Shown piece by piece: positions 8,294 to 16,248 of a DNA stretch of 64,000 nucleotides. The notes under the pieces were generated by a model, which saw only the letters and a program-made list of their open reading frames with translations, searched no databases and was not told where the DNA came from. This DNA comes from LMUY01 sp965199555 (lineage in GTDB: Bacteria > Pseudomonadota > Alphaproteobacteria > Acetobacterales > Acetobacteraceae), in assembly GCA_965199555.1 (NCBI GenBank), contig CBDASJ010000026.1, positions 62,001-126,000 of the forward strand. The letters run 5' to 3'. The position numbers and the translations under genes are program-made. The number at the start of each line of letters is the position of its first letter. The first letter of the stretch is position 1.

Positions 8294-8400
8294 AGGGGCT
8301 TCGCCCCTCGCCCCACCAAAGGACAGTCGTCCTCTGGACACCTGCATGAAAGGGGTGAAGGGGATGACTATCCCCTTCCGGGTGCAGGGCAGAGCCCTGC
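8294..8400. repeat. Composite intergenic repeat of four short palindromes
   Basis: Four perfect hairpins follow each other: AGGGGC-TTC-GCCCCT (8294-8308), AGGAC-AGTC-GTCCT (8320-8333), a 9-base arm pair GAAGGGGAT/ATCCCCTTC (8357-8378) and GCAGGGC-AGA-GCCCTGC (8384-8400). The block fills most of the gap between the GNAT gene and pcaDC. From memory, similar composite elements are dispersed in Acetobacteraceae and related genomes. A role as attenuator or mobile MITE-like remnant is inference. Confidence 0.75.
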
Positions 8401-8420
8401 GATGGCGTGCCGCATCCCCG

Positions 8421-8981
8421 CTAGCGCCCGTCGCGCAGCTTCTTGCAGTAGAACAGCCCGCGGATGACCTTGCCGCCCACCCTGGCATAGGCCGGATGCT
8501 CGCCCCAGCGTTGATAGCCGGAGCCCTCGTAGAGCTTGATCGCAGCGTCCTGGGTTTCCCGCACGTCCAGGTTCAGCATCTGGTAGCCCATGGCGCGGGC
8601 GGCGTCCTCCACCCGGCGGGTGATCAGCCGGGCCAGCCCGTGGCCCCGCGCATACGGTGCCACGAAGCTGTGCATCAGCGAGGCGGCGAACGCCTGCGCC
8701 TCGTTGTTGCGCGGCGGGCGGACGAGTTGCGCGCTGCCGACGATGATCCCGTCGATCCGCCCGACGAACAACTCGCGCTCCGGCACCAGCAGGATGCCGC
8801 GGAAATAGCTTTCCAACGCGGAGCGCCCCGGCGGTTCGACCCAGCCGAAGCCGCCGCCGTCGATGATCGCGGCGTCCGCGGCCTCGCACAGCGCCTGCAG
8901 GTCGTCATCGGCCAGTGCGTCGGCCCGGTCCACCGCCAAGGCGGGGGCGAGCGGCGTGGCCAGCGTGTCGGACTCGCTCAT
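8421..8981 (-). CDS. GNAT family N-acetyltransferase
   Basis: This 186-residue protein ends in a GNAT fold. The acetyl-CoA pyrophosphate loop is seen as APYARGHGLARLITRRVEDAA. It is followed by MLNLDVRETQDAAIKLYEGSGYQRWGEHP, the usual strand 5-helix 4 segment. The N-terminal 30 residues are less conserved. The ATG at 8981 overlaps the hisH stop codon by 4 bases, so translation is coupled to hisH. Acceptor substrate is unknown; genes of this type are sometimes found between hisH and hisA in alphaproteobacteria. Confidence 0.88.
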   Translation of the reverse strand: MSESDTLATPLAPALAVDRADALADDDLQALCEAADAAIIDGGGFGWVEPPGRSALESYFRGILLVPERELFVGRIDGIIVGSAQLVRPPRNNEAQAFAASLMHSFVAPYARGHGLARLITRRVEDAARAMGYQMLNLDVRETQDAAIKLYEGSGYQRWGEHPAYARVGGKVIRGLFYCKKLRDGR

Positions 8982-9613
8982 GGCCGCCATTGGAGGAAGT
9001 TGGCGAGGATGCGCAGCCCGGTCGCCTGGCTTTTCTCCACGTGGAACTGGGTGCCGGCGCGGTTGCCCACCGCCACCATGGCCGGTACCGGGCCGCCATA
9101 CTCGGTGGTGGCCAGCACGTCCGCCGGGCGGGCGCCGCGCAGGGCGTAGCTGTGCACGAAATACACGTCCTCCCCTGGCGCCAACCCAGCCAGCAGGGGA
9201 TGGCTGCCCGGCACGAAATCCAGCGCGTTCCAACCCATCTGCGGCAGGCGCAGCTCGGCGGCCGCCATCTCCGCCACGTCCCCGGCGACCCAGCCGAAGC
9301 CCGGTGTGACCGTGTGTTCCAGCCCACGCTCCGCCATCAACTGCATGCCGACGCAGATGCCCAGGAATGGCCGCCCGGCCTCCACCGAGCGGTCGATCGC
9401 ATCGCGCATGCCGGGCACCGCGGCCAACCCCGCCGCGCAATCGGCGAACGCCCCCTGCCCCGGCAGCACCACCCGGTCGGCGGCGGCGACCACCGCCGGG
9501 TCGTCGGTGATGCTGACGTCCGCGGCAATCTCAGCATTGTCGGCGGCGCGCGACAGGGCACGGGCGGCGGAAGTCAAGTTACCGCTGCCGTAATCCACCA
9601 CCGCCACCCGCAT
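8978..9613 (-). CDS. hisH: HisH, imidazole glycerol phosphate synthase glutaminase subunit
   Basis: This 211-residue class I glutamine amidotransferase supplies ammonia to HisF for the IGP synthase reaction. The N-terminus VAVVDYGSGNL, the nucleophile elbow PFLGICVGMQLM (catalytic Cys) and the C-terminal catalytic region TQFHVEKSQ (catalytic His, then Glu) are all present. The oxyanion segment LPGQGAFAD also fits. Length is normal. The ATG overlaps the stop of the upstream DUF2628 gene (TGATG). Its partner hisF is not adjacent but lies in the 22.9-23.7 kb block. Confidence 0.97.
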   Translation of the reverse strand: MRVAVVDYGSGNLTSAARALSRAADNAEIAADVSITDDPAVVAAADRVVLPGQGAFADCAAGLAAVPGMRDAIDRSVEAGRPFLGICVGMQLMAERGLEHTVTPGFGWVAGDVAEMAAAELRLPQMGWNALDFVPGSHPLLAGLAPGEDVYFVHSYALRGARPADVLATTEYGGPVPAMVAVGNRAGTQFHVEKSQATGLRILANFLQWRP

Positions 9614-9972
9614 CACAGCGCCCGCTCCATCAGGTGGGTCCGGTGCGACAGCAGGCGAAACAGCGCCTCGTCCTCCGAGCGCCCGGCCACCACGTGGGCG
9701 AGGTCGAACCGTTGCAGCCGCAACTGCCAGCGCCGCCCGTCCTGCCCCGCCAACCCGCACAACAGCAGGACGCCAAACGCCACCAGCGGCCGCAGCACGG
9801 GGGGCGGCGCGGTGCAGGCGAGGAACAAAGCGGCCAACACCAGCACCGCGGCGATCCACGCGCCGTGCCGCAGCAACCAAAGCGGCCCGAAGAACAGCGC
9901 GCCCCAGGAAAATGCTTCCGGCACCAGCACGAGCCGCTTGCGGCGATGCAGGTGGGCGGTGAAGGTCTTCAC
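9613..9972 (-). CDS. DUF2628 small membrane protein
   Basis: This 119-residue protein has two hydrophobic segments (about residues 22-50 and 58-75), separated by a Pro-rich turn and flanked by basic residues. The N-terminal ALFFGPLWLLRHGAW is the recognisable DUF2628 feature. It is squeezed between hisB and hisH, overlapping both by 1-4 bases, so it is part of the histidine transcript. Such an insertion is also known in other alphaproteobacterial his operons. The function is unknown. Confidence 0.8.
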   Translation of the reverse strand: MKTFTAHLHRRKRLVLVPEAFSWGALFFGPLWLLRHGAWIAAVLVLAALFLACTAPPPVLRPLVAFGVLLLCGLAGQDGRRWQLRLQRFDLAHVVAGRSEDEALFRLLSHRTHLMERAL

Positions 9973-10559
9973 AGCGCCCCCTTGGTGGACGGAATGGCCT
10001 CGGCGGCCCGCGGGTCCTGCTCCGATGCCATGCGCGCCGCGCGCGCCAGCGCCTTGAAGCAGCCTTCAGCGATGTGGTGGGCGTTGCGCCCGGCCTTGGC
10101 GTGGACGTGCAGCGTGACCAGGGCGTTGTGGGCAAAGGCGCGAAAGAATTCCTCGAACAGCTCGGTGTCCATGGTGCCGATGGTGGGAACGTTGAACCCG
10201 ACGGACCAGACCAGCAGCGGCCGGCCGGAGATGTCGATCGCCGCCTCCACCAGCGCCTCGTCCATCGGCACCACGGCGTGGCCGTAGCGGCGGATGCCGC
10301 GCTTGTCGCCGATCGCCTGCGCGAAGGCCTGGCCCAGCACGATGCCGACATCCTCGACGGTGTGGTGGTCGTCGATATGCAGGTCGCCGGTCGCCCGCAC
10401 CGCCAGGTCGAACAAGGCATGCCGGGCCAGCGCCGTCAGCATGTGGTCCAGGAAGCCCACCCCGGTGGACACGTCGGACGCGCCCGAGCCGTCCAGGCCC
10501 AACGTGAGCTGGATGTCGGTTTCCGTGGTGGTGCGGGAAATGGCGGCGTTGCGGGACAT
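9969..10559 (-). CDS. hisB: HisB, imidazoleglycerol-phosphate dehydratase
   Basis: This 196-residue monofunctional IGP dehydratase converts IGP to imidazole acetol phosphate using two Mn ions. The duplicated metal-binding signature is present: STGVGFLDHML and DLHIDDHHTVEDVGI in the first half, then LHVHAKAGRNAHHIAEGCFKALARA in the second. FEEFFRAFA is typical. Length is normal for a stand-alone HisB. It appears to be the first gene of the minus-strand run ending in ivd. Confidence 0.97.
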   Translation of the reverse strand: MSRNAAISRTTTETDIQLTLGLDGSGASDVSTGVGFLDHMLTALARHALFDLAVRATGDLHIDDHHTVEDVGIVLGQAFAQAIGDKRGIRRYGHAVVPMDEALVEAAIDISGRPLLVWSVGFNVPTIGTMDTELFEEFFRAFAHNALVTLHVHAKAGRNAHHIAEGCFKALARAARMASEQDPRAAEAIPSTKGAL

Positions 10560-10654
10560 GCCCCTGGATAGCGCAGTTCCGCGGTGTTGTCCCCCCGGCG
10601 CGGAAAACCAGATGGGTCCGGATGCGTCTCGACCGCGAAGCACAGGAGAGCAGC

Positions 10655-10765
10655 ATGACCGACCCCGCCCCGCCGCAGGCGCCGAAACCACCCCCTTCCC
10701 CCGCCAAGCCGGCCACCCAGCCCGACAAGGGCCCGAAGCAAACCAATGCGGGGGAGCGGTCCTGA
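10655..10765 (+). CDS. Small 36-residue Pro/Lys-rich ORF upstream of the SHOCT gene
   Basis: The predicted peptide (MTDPAPPQAPKPPP at the start, ending NAGERS) has a good ribosome site AGGAGAG 6 bases before its ATG. Its TGA overlaps the ATG of the next gene (TGATG at 10763-10767). The arrangement strongly suggests translational coupling, either as a real small protein or as a leader ORF setting expression of the next gene. No homology is recognised. Confidence 0.5.
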   Translation: MTDPAPPQAPKPPPSPAKPATQPDKGPKQTNAGERS

Positions 10766-11283
10766 TGGCGGACATCGAAGCACTGGCCCGCAAGCACGGG
10801 GTGAGCCGGGGCGCCGTGGAAGCGTTGCAGGACGCGCTGCGCCGCGGCGGCGGCCGGCAGGCGCAGTTCAGCCACGCGGATCTGGGTGGCATGGGGCAAT
10901 GGTCGGCCGGTGGCATGACCCAGGTCGGCGACATGTTCAACACCGCGTTGAAAGACAAGGTGAGCGCACTGTGCGCCGAACTGGCGGACGAGGCGGCCAA
11001 CGCGCCGGCCCCACCCCGGGATGCACCGCGACAGCCGGAGCAGTGGTGGCCCGCCGGCCTCGGCACCGCGTCCGCCACCGGGGCGCAGAACGGCATGCGC
11101 TATGCCTGCTTCCCCGATAGCCGACGCGTGGCGATCGAGCAGGCGGGCACGGTGACCCTCTACGACAGCGGCGACCATCGGATCAGCGGCGTGTCGCAGC
11201 AGCAAAGCGGCTCGCAGGATCTGACGTTCAGCAGCCAGCACGGCACGATCCGCGCCGCCGACCTCCCCGTCATCCGGTCGTAG
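10765..11283 (+). CDS. SHOCT domain-containing protein
   Basis: This 172-residue soluble protein has an N-terminal helical part (residues 1-75) with LARKHGVSRGAVEALQDALRRGGG and GQWSAGGMTQVGDMFNTALK. It resembles a widespread proteobacterial family annotated as SHOCT-domain proteins. The C-terminal part (95-172) contains WWPAGLGTASATGAQNGMRYA, VTLYDSGDHRISGVSQQQ and LTFSSQHG, predicted beta-rich. No signal peptide or membrane segment is seen. It is preceded by the coupled 36-codon ORF and followed after 58 bases by an ABC permease gene. Function unknown. Confidence 0.72.
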   Translation: MADIEALARKHGVSRGAVEALQDALRRGGGRQAQFSHADLGGMGQWSAGGMTQVGDMFNTALKDKVSALCAELADEAANAPAPPRDAPRQPEQWWPAGLGTASATGAQNGMRYACFPDSRRVAIEQAGTVTLYDSGDHRISGVSQQQSGSQDLTFSSQHGTIRAADLPVIRS

Positions 11284-11341
11284 CCGGGCGCGCCCCAACG
11301 CCGGGCGTTGGCAGGGTGCGGGGCCATGCTATTGGTCGAGG

Positions 11342-12247
11342 ATGGCCCTGTCCCCAACCCGCGCCTGGCTGCTGACCGAAACCCCGGCGTCTCGCGCGCA
11401 GGCGGCGTGGGGCCGTCGCTACCGCGGCTGGCTGCAGTTCCGCCGCAACCCGATGGGAATGGCCGGGCTGATGGTGGCGCTGCTGCTGGTGGCGATGGCC
11501 GTGGCGGCACCGCTGCTGGCACCGTTCGACCCGGCCACGCAGGATCTGGCGCATCGCCTCGCCCCGGCCAGCCACCTGCACTGGCTGGGCACGGACGAGT
11601 TGGGCCGGGACATCGCGTCCCGCATCGCATTCGGCGGGCGCATCACGCTGGGCATGGTGATCGCCGTGGTGGTGCTGGTGGCGCCGCTCGGGCTCGCGGT
11701 CGGCTGCGTGGCGGGGTATGCGGGCGGCGCGTGGGACAAGGTGCTGATGCGCGTCACCGACGTGTTCCTCGCTTTTCCTCGCCTGATCCTGGCGCTCGCC
11801 TTCGTCGCGGCGTTGAAGCCGGGCATCCCCTCCGCCGTCGCGGCCATCGCGCTGACGGCATGGCCGCCCTACGCCCGGCTGGCGCGGGCGGAAACGTTGG
11901 GCTTCCGCGGCGCCGACTTCATCGCGGCCGCCCGGCTGACCGGCGCGTCCGCCGGGCGGATCGTGCTGCAGCACATCGCGCCGCTCTGCGTCCCCAGCCT
12001 GATCGTGCGCATGACACTGGACATGAGCGCGATCATCCTGACAGCGGCGGCCTTGGGCTTCCTCGGCATGGGGGCGCAGCCGCCGTCGCCGGAATGGGGC
12101 TCCATGGTCGCAACCGGGCGCCGCTTCATCCTGGACCAGTGGTGGGTCGCCACCGCCCCGGGGGCCGCGATCTTCGCCGCGTCGCTCGCCTTCAACCTGC
12201 TGGGGGACGCGCTGCGCGACGTGCTCGACCCGCGGCATGGCGGGTGA
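11342..12247 (+). CDS. Dipeptide/nickel-type ABC transporter permease (DppC-like)
   Basis: This 301-residue inner-membrane permease belongs to the DppC/OppC family. After a cytoplasmic N-terminus with the family RRNPMGMAGL motif come about six membrane helices. LGTDELGRDIASRI is the conserved loop after the first helix. The ATPase-coupling EAA-like loop is seen as ARAETLGFRGADFIAAARLTGAS. The C-terminal PSPEWGSMVATG and LAFNLLGDALRDVLDPR are typical. It is followed after 12 bases by the two ATPase genes. The companion DppB-type permease and the substrate-binding protein are absent, so the transporter must be completed from elsewhere or is a remnant. Confidence 0.9.
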   Translation: MALSPTRAWLLTETPASRAQAAWGRRYRGWLQFRRNPMGMAGLMVALLLVAMAVAAPLLAPFDPATQDLAHRLAPASHLHWLGTDELGRDIASRIAFGGRITLGMVIAVVVLVAPLGLAVGCVAGYAGGAWDKVLMRVTDVFLAFPRLILALAFVAALKPGIPSAVAAIALTAWPPYARLARAETLGFRGADFIAAARLTGASAGRIVLQHIAPLCVPSLIVRMTLDMSAIILTAAALGFLGMGAQPPSPEWGSMVATGRRFILDQWWVATAPGAAIFAASLAFNLLGDALRDVLDPRHGG

Positions 12248-12259
12248 TGGCAGGCGCCG

Positions 12260-13087
12260 ATGCTGGTTGATATCGCCAATCTGCGCGTGACGTTTCCCAC
12301 GCCCACCGGCCCGGTGCAGGCGGTGCGGGGGATTTCACTCCGCGTCGGGCAGGAGAAGCTGGGCATCGTCGGGGAAAGCGGCTCCGGCAAGTCGCTCACC
12401 GCACGGGCGGTGCTGAAATTGCTGCCGGGCGCCGCCACCGTCGCGGCGGACCGCCTCGCCTTTGACGGCATCGATGTGCTGGCCGCATCCGAGCGCACCA
12501 TGCGGCGCATCCGCGGGCGCCGGGCCGGGCTGGTGTTGCAGGACCCGAAATACTCGCTGAACCCGATCATGACCGCCGGCGACCAGGTGGCGGAGGCATG
12601 GCGCGCGCACAAGGGCGGCAGCCGCCGGCACGCCAAGGCCGCCGCGATCGACCTGCTGAACCAGGTGCGCATCCGTGACCCGGCGCGCGTGGCCGGGCTG
12701 TATCCGCACGAATTGTCCGGCGGGATGGGGCAGCGCGTGATGATTGCCATCATGCTGGCGCCCGACCCCGAATTGCTGATCGCCGACGAACCCACCAGCG
12801 CCCTGGACGCCACGGTGCAGGCCGACATCCTTCGACTGATCGACGACTTGGTCGCCGGGCGCGGCATGGGGCTGCTGCTGATCAGCCATGACCTGCCCCT
12901 GGTCGGCCGGTTCTGCGACCGGGTCGCCGTCATGTACGCCGGGCGCATCGTGGAGGAACTCGGCGCCGGCGCCTTGTCCGGTGCCGCGCACCCCTACACG
13001 CAGGGCCTGCTGCGCTGCATGCCCTCGCTGACCCGGCCGCAGCCGACGCTGCCGACGTTGCAACGCGACCCGAGCTGGGCGCTGTAG
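12260..13087 (+). CDS. Dipeptide-type ABC transporter ATPase (DppD-like)
   Basis: This 275-residue nucleotide-binding subunit has Walker A GESGSGKS near residue 37, a Q-loop LVLQDPKYSLNP, the signature LSGGMGQR, Walker B LLIADEPTSALDA and switch His in LLISHDLPL. The C-terminal MYAGRIVEELGAG and HPYTQGLLRCMPSL belong to the oligopeptide subfamily. The stop codon is directly followed by the GTG start of the second ATPase. It would energise the DppC-like permease upstream. Confidence 0.92.
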   Translation: MLVDIANLRVTFPTPTGPVQAVRGISLRVGQEKLGIVGESGSGKSLTARAVLKLLPGAATVAADRLAFDGIDVLAASERTMRRIRGRRAGLVLQDPKYSLNPIMTAGDQVAEAWRAHKGGSRRHAKAAAIDLLNQVRIRDPARVAGLYPHELSGGMGQRVMIAIMLAPDPELLIADEPTSALDATVQADILRLIDDLVAGRGMGLLLISHDLPLVGRFCDRVAVMYAGRIVEELGAGALSGAAHPYTQGLLRCMPSLTRPQPTLPTLQRDPSWAL

Positions 13088-13816
13088 GTGATCGAGGCGC
13101 GGGACCTCCGCATCCAGATCGGGCAAACGGCGATCGTCCACGGCGTCAGCTTCCATGTGCCGGCCGGGGGCGCGTTCGGCCTGGTGGGGGAAAGCGGCTC
13201 GGGCAAGTCCACGATCCTGCGCGCCATCGCCGGCCTTAACCCGGACTGGACCGGCCATTTGGCGATCGACGGTGCCACCCTGGGCACGCGGCGCGACCGT
13301 GCGACGCTGCTCCGCGTGCAGATGGTGTTCCAGGACCCTTACGGCTCGCTGCACCCGCGGCAAACCGTGGACCGTGCGTTGTCCGAGCCGCTGGCGGTAC
13401 ACGGGCTGGGCGGCGCCGACGCCGCGATCCTGCGCGCGCTGGACGAGGTGGCGCTGCCCCGGGCGGTCCGCTTTCGCTACCCCCACCAACTGTCCGGCGG
13501 CCAGCGCCAGCGGGTGGCGATCGCCCGCGCCCTGATGACGGAGCCGCCGGTGCTGCTGCTGGACGAACCCACCAGCGCGCTGGACGTGTCGGTGCAAGCG
13601 GAGGTGCTGAACCTGTTGAAGGGCCTGCAACGCGACCGTGGGCTGACAAGCATCCTCGTCAGCCACAACCTGGCGGTGGTGGCCCACCTCTGCCCGCAGA
13701 TCGGCGTCATGCAGGCTGGGGTCCTGGTGGAAACCGTTTCCGCAGCGGATTTGCGCGCCGGCGCCGTCCACCACCCTCACACGGCGGCGCTGCGCGAGCT
13801 GAGCCTGGCGGAGTGA
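13088..13816 (+). CDS. Dipeptide-type ABC transporter ATPase (DppF-like)
   Basis: This 242-residue second nucleotide-binding subunit starts with GTG immediately after the TAG of the first. Walker A GESGSGKST, Q-loop MVFQDPYGSLHPRQTV, signature LSGGQRQRVAIARAL, Walker B LLLDEPTSALDVSVQ and switch SILVSHNLAVV are all intact. VFQDPYGSLHPR is characteristic of DppF/OppF. It ends with a short tail (HPHTAALRELSL) and lacks the extended C-terminal domain of some homologues. Confidence 0.92.
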   Translation: MIEARDLRIQIGQTAIVHGVSFHVPAGGAFGLVGESGSGKSTILRAIAGLNPDWTGHLAIDGATLGTRRDRATLLRVQMVFQDPYGSLHPRQTVDRALSEPLAVHGLGGADAAILRALDEVALPRAVRFRYPHQLSGGQRQRVAIARALMTEPPVLLLDEPTSALDVSVQAEVLNLLKGLQRDRGLTSILVSHNLAVVAHLCPQIGVMQAGVLVETVSAADLRAGAVHHPHTAALRELSLAE

Positions 13817-13912
13817 TACGGCACTGACTGGCCGCAATGCAGCGGGAAAGTCTTGTGTCGCCGGTCCGCCCTCCGCTAGTCGTGACGGGTGTTGGGAAAA
13901 GGATAGGGCGTG

Positions 13913-14938
13913 ATGGGCTACAGGGTCGCAGTCGTGGGTGCCACCGGGGCGGTCGGACGCGAAATCCTGAAGATCCTGGCCGAACGCGGCTTCCCGGCCA
14001 CCGAAGTCGCCGCGCTCGCCTCCGGCCGCTCCGTCGGGCAGGAGGTGTCGTTCGGCGACAAGAAGGTGCTGAAGATCCAGGCGCTCGACCGGTTCGACTT
14101 CGCGGGCTGGGATATCGGCCTGTTCAGCCCAGGCGCCGAAGTGTCCGCCATCCATGCGCCCCGTGCGGCCGCGGCGGGGTGCATCGTCATCGACAACACC
14201 AGCCATTTCCGCATGGAGCCGGACGTGCCGCTGGTAGTGCCGGAGGTCAATCCGGAGGCCCTGGCCCGCACCCGGCGCGGCATCATCGCCAACCCGAACT
14301 GCTCCACCATCCAGATGGTCGTCGCGTTGAAGCCGCTGCACGACAAGTTCCGCGTCCGCCGGGTGCAGGTGTCGACCTACCAGTCGGTGTCCGGCGCCGG
14401 AAAGGACGGCATGGACGAGCTGTGGACGCAAAGCCGGGCGATGTTCGTGCACGATGCCGTGACGCCGCAGGAGTTCACCAAGCCGATCGCCTTCAACTGC
14501 ATCCCGCATATCGACCGCTTCATGGATGACGGGTCGACCAAGGAAGAGTGGAAGATGGTGGTCGAGACGCGCAAGATCCTCGACCCCGATATCAAGGTCC
14601 ACGCCACCTGCGTGCGGGTGCCGGTGTTCGTCGGGCATGCGGAAGCGGTGAACATCGAGTGCGAGCGCCCGGTGACCCCCGCCGAAGCGCGCGCCATCCT
14701 GCGCGAAGCGCCGGGCGTGCGGGTGATCGATACGCGGGACGACGCCGGCTATGCCACGCCGCTGGATTGCGCCGGTGAGGACGAGGTGTTCGTCAGCCGC
14801 TTGCGCCGCGACCCGACGGCGCCGAACGGCCTGTCCTTCTGGTGCGTGTCGGACAATCTGCGCAAGGGCGCCGCGCTGAACGCGGTGCAGATCGCCGAGG
14901 TGCTGGTGTCGCGCAAGCTGCTGGCCAAGGCGGCGTGA
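13913..14938 (+). CDS. asd: Aspartate-semialdehyde dehydrogenase
   Basis: This 341-residue NADPH enzyme reduces aspartyl-4-phosphate to the semialdehyde in lysine, threonine and methionine synthesis. It has the nucleotide loop VVGATGAVGREIL and the catalytic Cys130 in ANPNCSTIQM. STYQSVSGAGKDGMDEL is the intersubunit/substrate loop, and HATCVRVPVFVGHAEAVNIE contains the active-site His. SDNLRKGAALNAVQIAE closes the family pattern. Two adjacent starts (GTG 13910, ATG 13913) both follow AAAAGGA; ATG is preferred. The next gene begins two bases after the stop codon. Confidence 0.96.
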   Translation: MGYRVAVVGATGAVGREILKILAERGFPATEVAALASGRSVGQEVSFGDKKVLKIQALDRFDFAGWDIGLFSPGAEVSAIHAPRAAAAGCIVIDNTSHFRMEPDVPLVVPEVNPEALARTRRGIIANPNCSTIQMVVALKPLHDKFRVRRVQVSTYQSVSGAGKDGMDELWTQSRAMFVHDAVTPQEFTKPIAFNCIPHIDRFMDDGSTKEEWKMVVETRKILDPDIKVHATCVRVPVFVGHAEAVNIECERPVTPAEARAILREAPGVRVIDTRDDAGYATPLDCAGEDEVFVSRLRRDPTAPNGLSFWCVSDNLRKGAALNAVQIAEVLVSRKLLAKAA

Positions 14939-14939
14939 C

Positions 14940-15260
14940 GTGCCGACAGCCTGGCTGTGGCTTACCATCGCCGGGCTGTTCGAGATCGTCTGGGTGGTGC
15001 TGCTGAAGCAGTCGGACGGCTTCACCCGGCTGGGCTGGAGTGCAGCGACCTGCCTGGCCATGGCGTGCAGCTTCGGCGCGATGTCCCAGGCGCTGCGGAC
15101 CTTGCCGATGGGCACGGTGTATGCGGTGTGGACCGGTATCGGAGCCGCTGGTGGGCTGGTCTGGGGCATTGCCGTCGAAGGGGAGCAGGCCGGGCTGGTG
15201 CGCCTGTGCTGCGTCGGGTTGATCCTGGCCGGCGTCGTCGGCCTGCGGCTCGGGTCGTGA
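14940..15260 (+). CDS. sugE: SMR family exporter (SugE/Gdx-like)
   Basis: This 106-residue small multidrug-resistance protein has four predicted membrane helices. The conserved substrate/proton Glu is in TIAGLFEIVWVVLLKQSDGF. The pattern FEI.W...LK.SDGFTRL plus YAVWTGIGAAGG fits the SugE/Gdx branch (guanidinium exporters) better than the EmrE branch. The GTG start lies just after the asd stop, so it is probably co-transcribed with asd. No guanidine riboswitch can be placed because there is no leader of its own. Confidence 0.85.
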   Translation: MPTAWLWLTIAGLFEIVWVVLLKQSDGFTRLGWSAATCLAMACSFGAMSQALRTLPMGTVYAVWTGIGAAGGLVWGIAVEGEQAGLVRLCCVGLILAGVVGLRLGS

Positions 15261-15367
15261 TCGCCGGATCACGGGGATGTTGCCGTTGCGTTGACCCTCC
15301 CCACCTCCAGCAGTAAGCACGATTGTGCATCGCGGCGCGTCCTGGCGCCGCGTCCCCGGAGTGGTGA

Positions 15368-15802
15368 ATGAAAGACGTCCGCGACGCGCTGATGATCGGG
15401 ACCCGGAGCGACGGAACGCCGGTGCGACGTCCGCTGTCGCCGCACCTGCAGGTCTACAAGCCGCAACTGACGTCGGTCCTGTCCATCATGAACCGGATGA
15501 GCGGCATCGCCACCTCCGTGGGCACGTTGATGATGGTGTGGTGGCTGGTGGCGTCCGCCGGGTCGCCGAACGCCTTTGCCACCATGCAGGGCTTCATGGG
15601 CTCCTGGTTCGGCATCCTGCTGTTGTTCGGCTGGACAGTGGCGCTGGTGTACCATTTCGTCGGCGGCTTGCGGCATTTGGCATGGGATGCCGGCTACGGG
15701 TTCGACCTGCCGCAGGTTTACGCCAGCGGCTGGGCGGCGATCATCGCCACGGCGGTGCTGACGGCGTTGATCTGGATCGTGGCCCTGATGGTGTGGCGCT
15801 GA
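15368..15802 (+). CDS. sdhC: Succinate dehydrogenase cytochrome b556 subunit
   Basis: This 144-residue membrane anchor of complex II has RPLSPHLQVYKPQLTSVLSIMNRMSGI, the classical SdhC N-terminus with the quinone-site Ser/Arg. Three membrane helices follow. The haem-ligand His lies in YHFVGGLRHLAWDAGYGFDL. First gene of sdhCDAB; its TGA overlaps the sdhD ATG. Upstream, TTGACC at 15291-15296 could be a -35 box, but the corresponding -10 (TAAGCA at 15314) is weak. Confidence 0.95.
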   Translation: MKDVRDALMIGTRSDGTPVRRPLSPHLQVYKPQLTSVLSIMNRMSGIATSVGTLMMVWWLVASAGSPNAFATMQGFMGSWFGILLLFGWTVALVYHFVGGLRHLAWDAGYGFDLPQVYASGWAAIIATAVLTALIWIVALMVWR

Positions 15803-16224
15803 TGTCCGACGCGAAGATGAGCCGGCCGGCCACCCCGAAGGTCGAGGTCATGCGATCCCACCTGAGCCGCGCCCGCGGCCTGGGTGCGGCGAAATCCGGC
15901 ATCCACCATTGGTGGGCCGAGCGGGTGACGGCGATCGCGTTGGTGCCGCTGACGGTGTGGTTCGTTTACGCCGTGCTGCACCTGTTGGGCGCGCCGCAGG
16001 CCGCCGTGCACCACTTCGTCGCCAGCCCGGTGAACACCGTGTTGCTGTTGGCGCTGGTGGCGATGACGTTCCATCACATGCAGCTTGGCTTGCAAGTGGT
16101 GATGGAGGACTACATCAGCAGTCAGAAATGGCAGCCAGTGGCCATCTTGCTGAACAAGGCCGTCGCCTTGTTGCTTGGCCTGCTTTGTGCCGTTTCCATT
16201 CTCCGGATGGCCTTCACGGCCTGA
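15802..16224 (+). CDS. sdhD: Succinate dehydrogenase hydrophobic membrane anchor subunit
   Basis: This 140-residue second anchor of complex II has GIHHWWAERVTAIALVPL before the first helix. FHHMQLGLQVVMEDYI contains the haem-ligand His and the quinone-site Asp-Tyr. Three membrane helices are predicted. The N-terminal 40 residues form a soluble basic extension. The ATG overlaps the sdhC stop codon, so translation is coupled. Confidence 0.94.
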   Translation: MSDAKMSRPATPKVEVMRSHLSRARGLGAAKSGIHHWWAERVTAIALVPLTVWFVYAVLHLLGAPQAAVHHFVASPVNTVLLLALVAMTFHHMQLGLQVVMEDYISSQKWQPVAILLNKAVALLLGLLCAVSILRMAFTA

Positions 16225-16248
16225 TCCCTCACGCGGACGAACCGAACC

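Noticed and set aside
12335..15169. Long minus-strand open frame (about 944 codons) opposite the ABC ATPases and asd
   Set aside because: Shadow of genes with intact catalytic motifs on the plus strand; its sequence is compositionally skewed and non-globular.
15291..15319. Possible sigma70 promoter of the sdh operon
   Set aside because: TTGACC is a fair -35 box but the -10 match at the right spacing is poor, so it is not listed as a feature.
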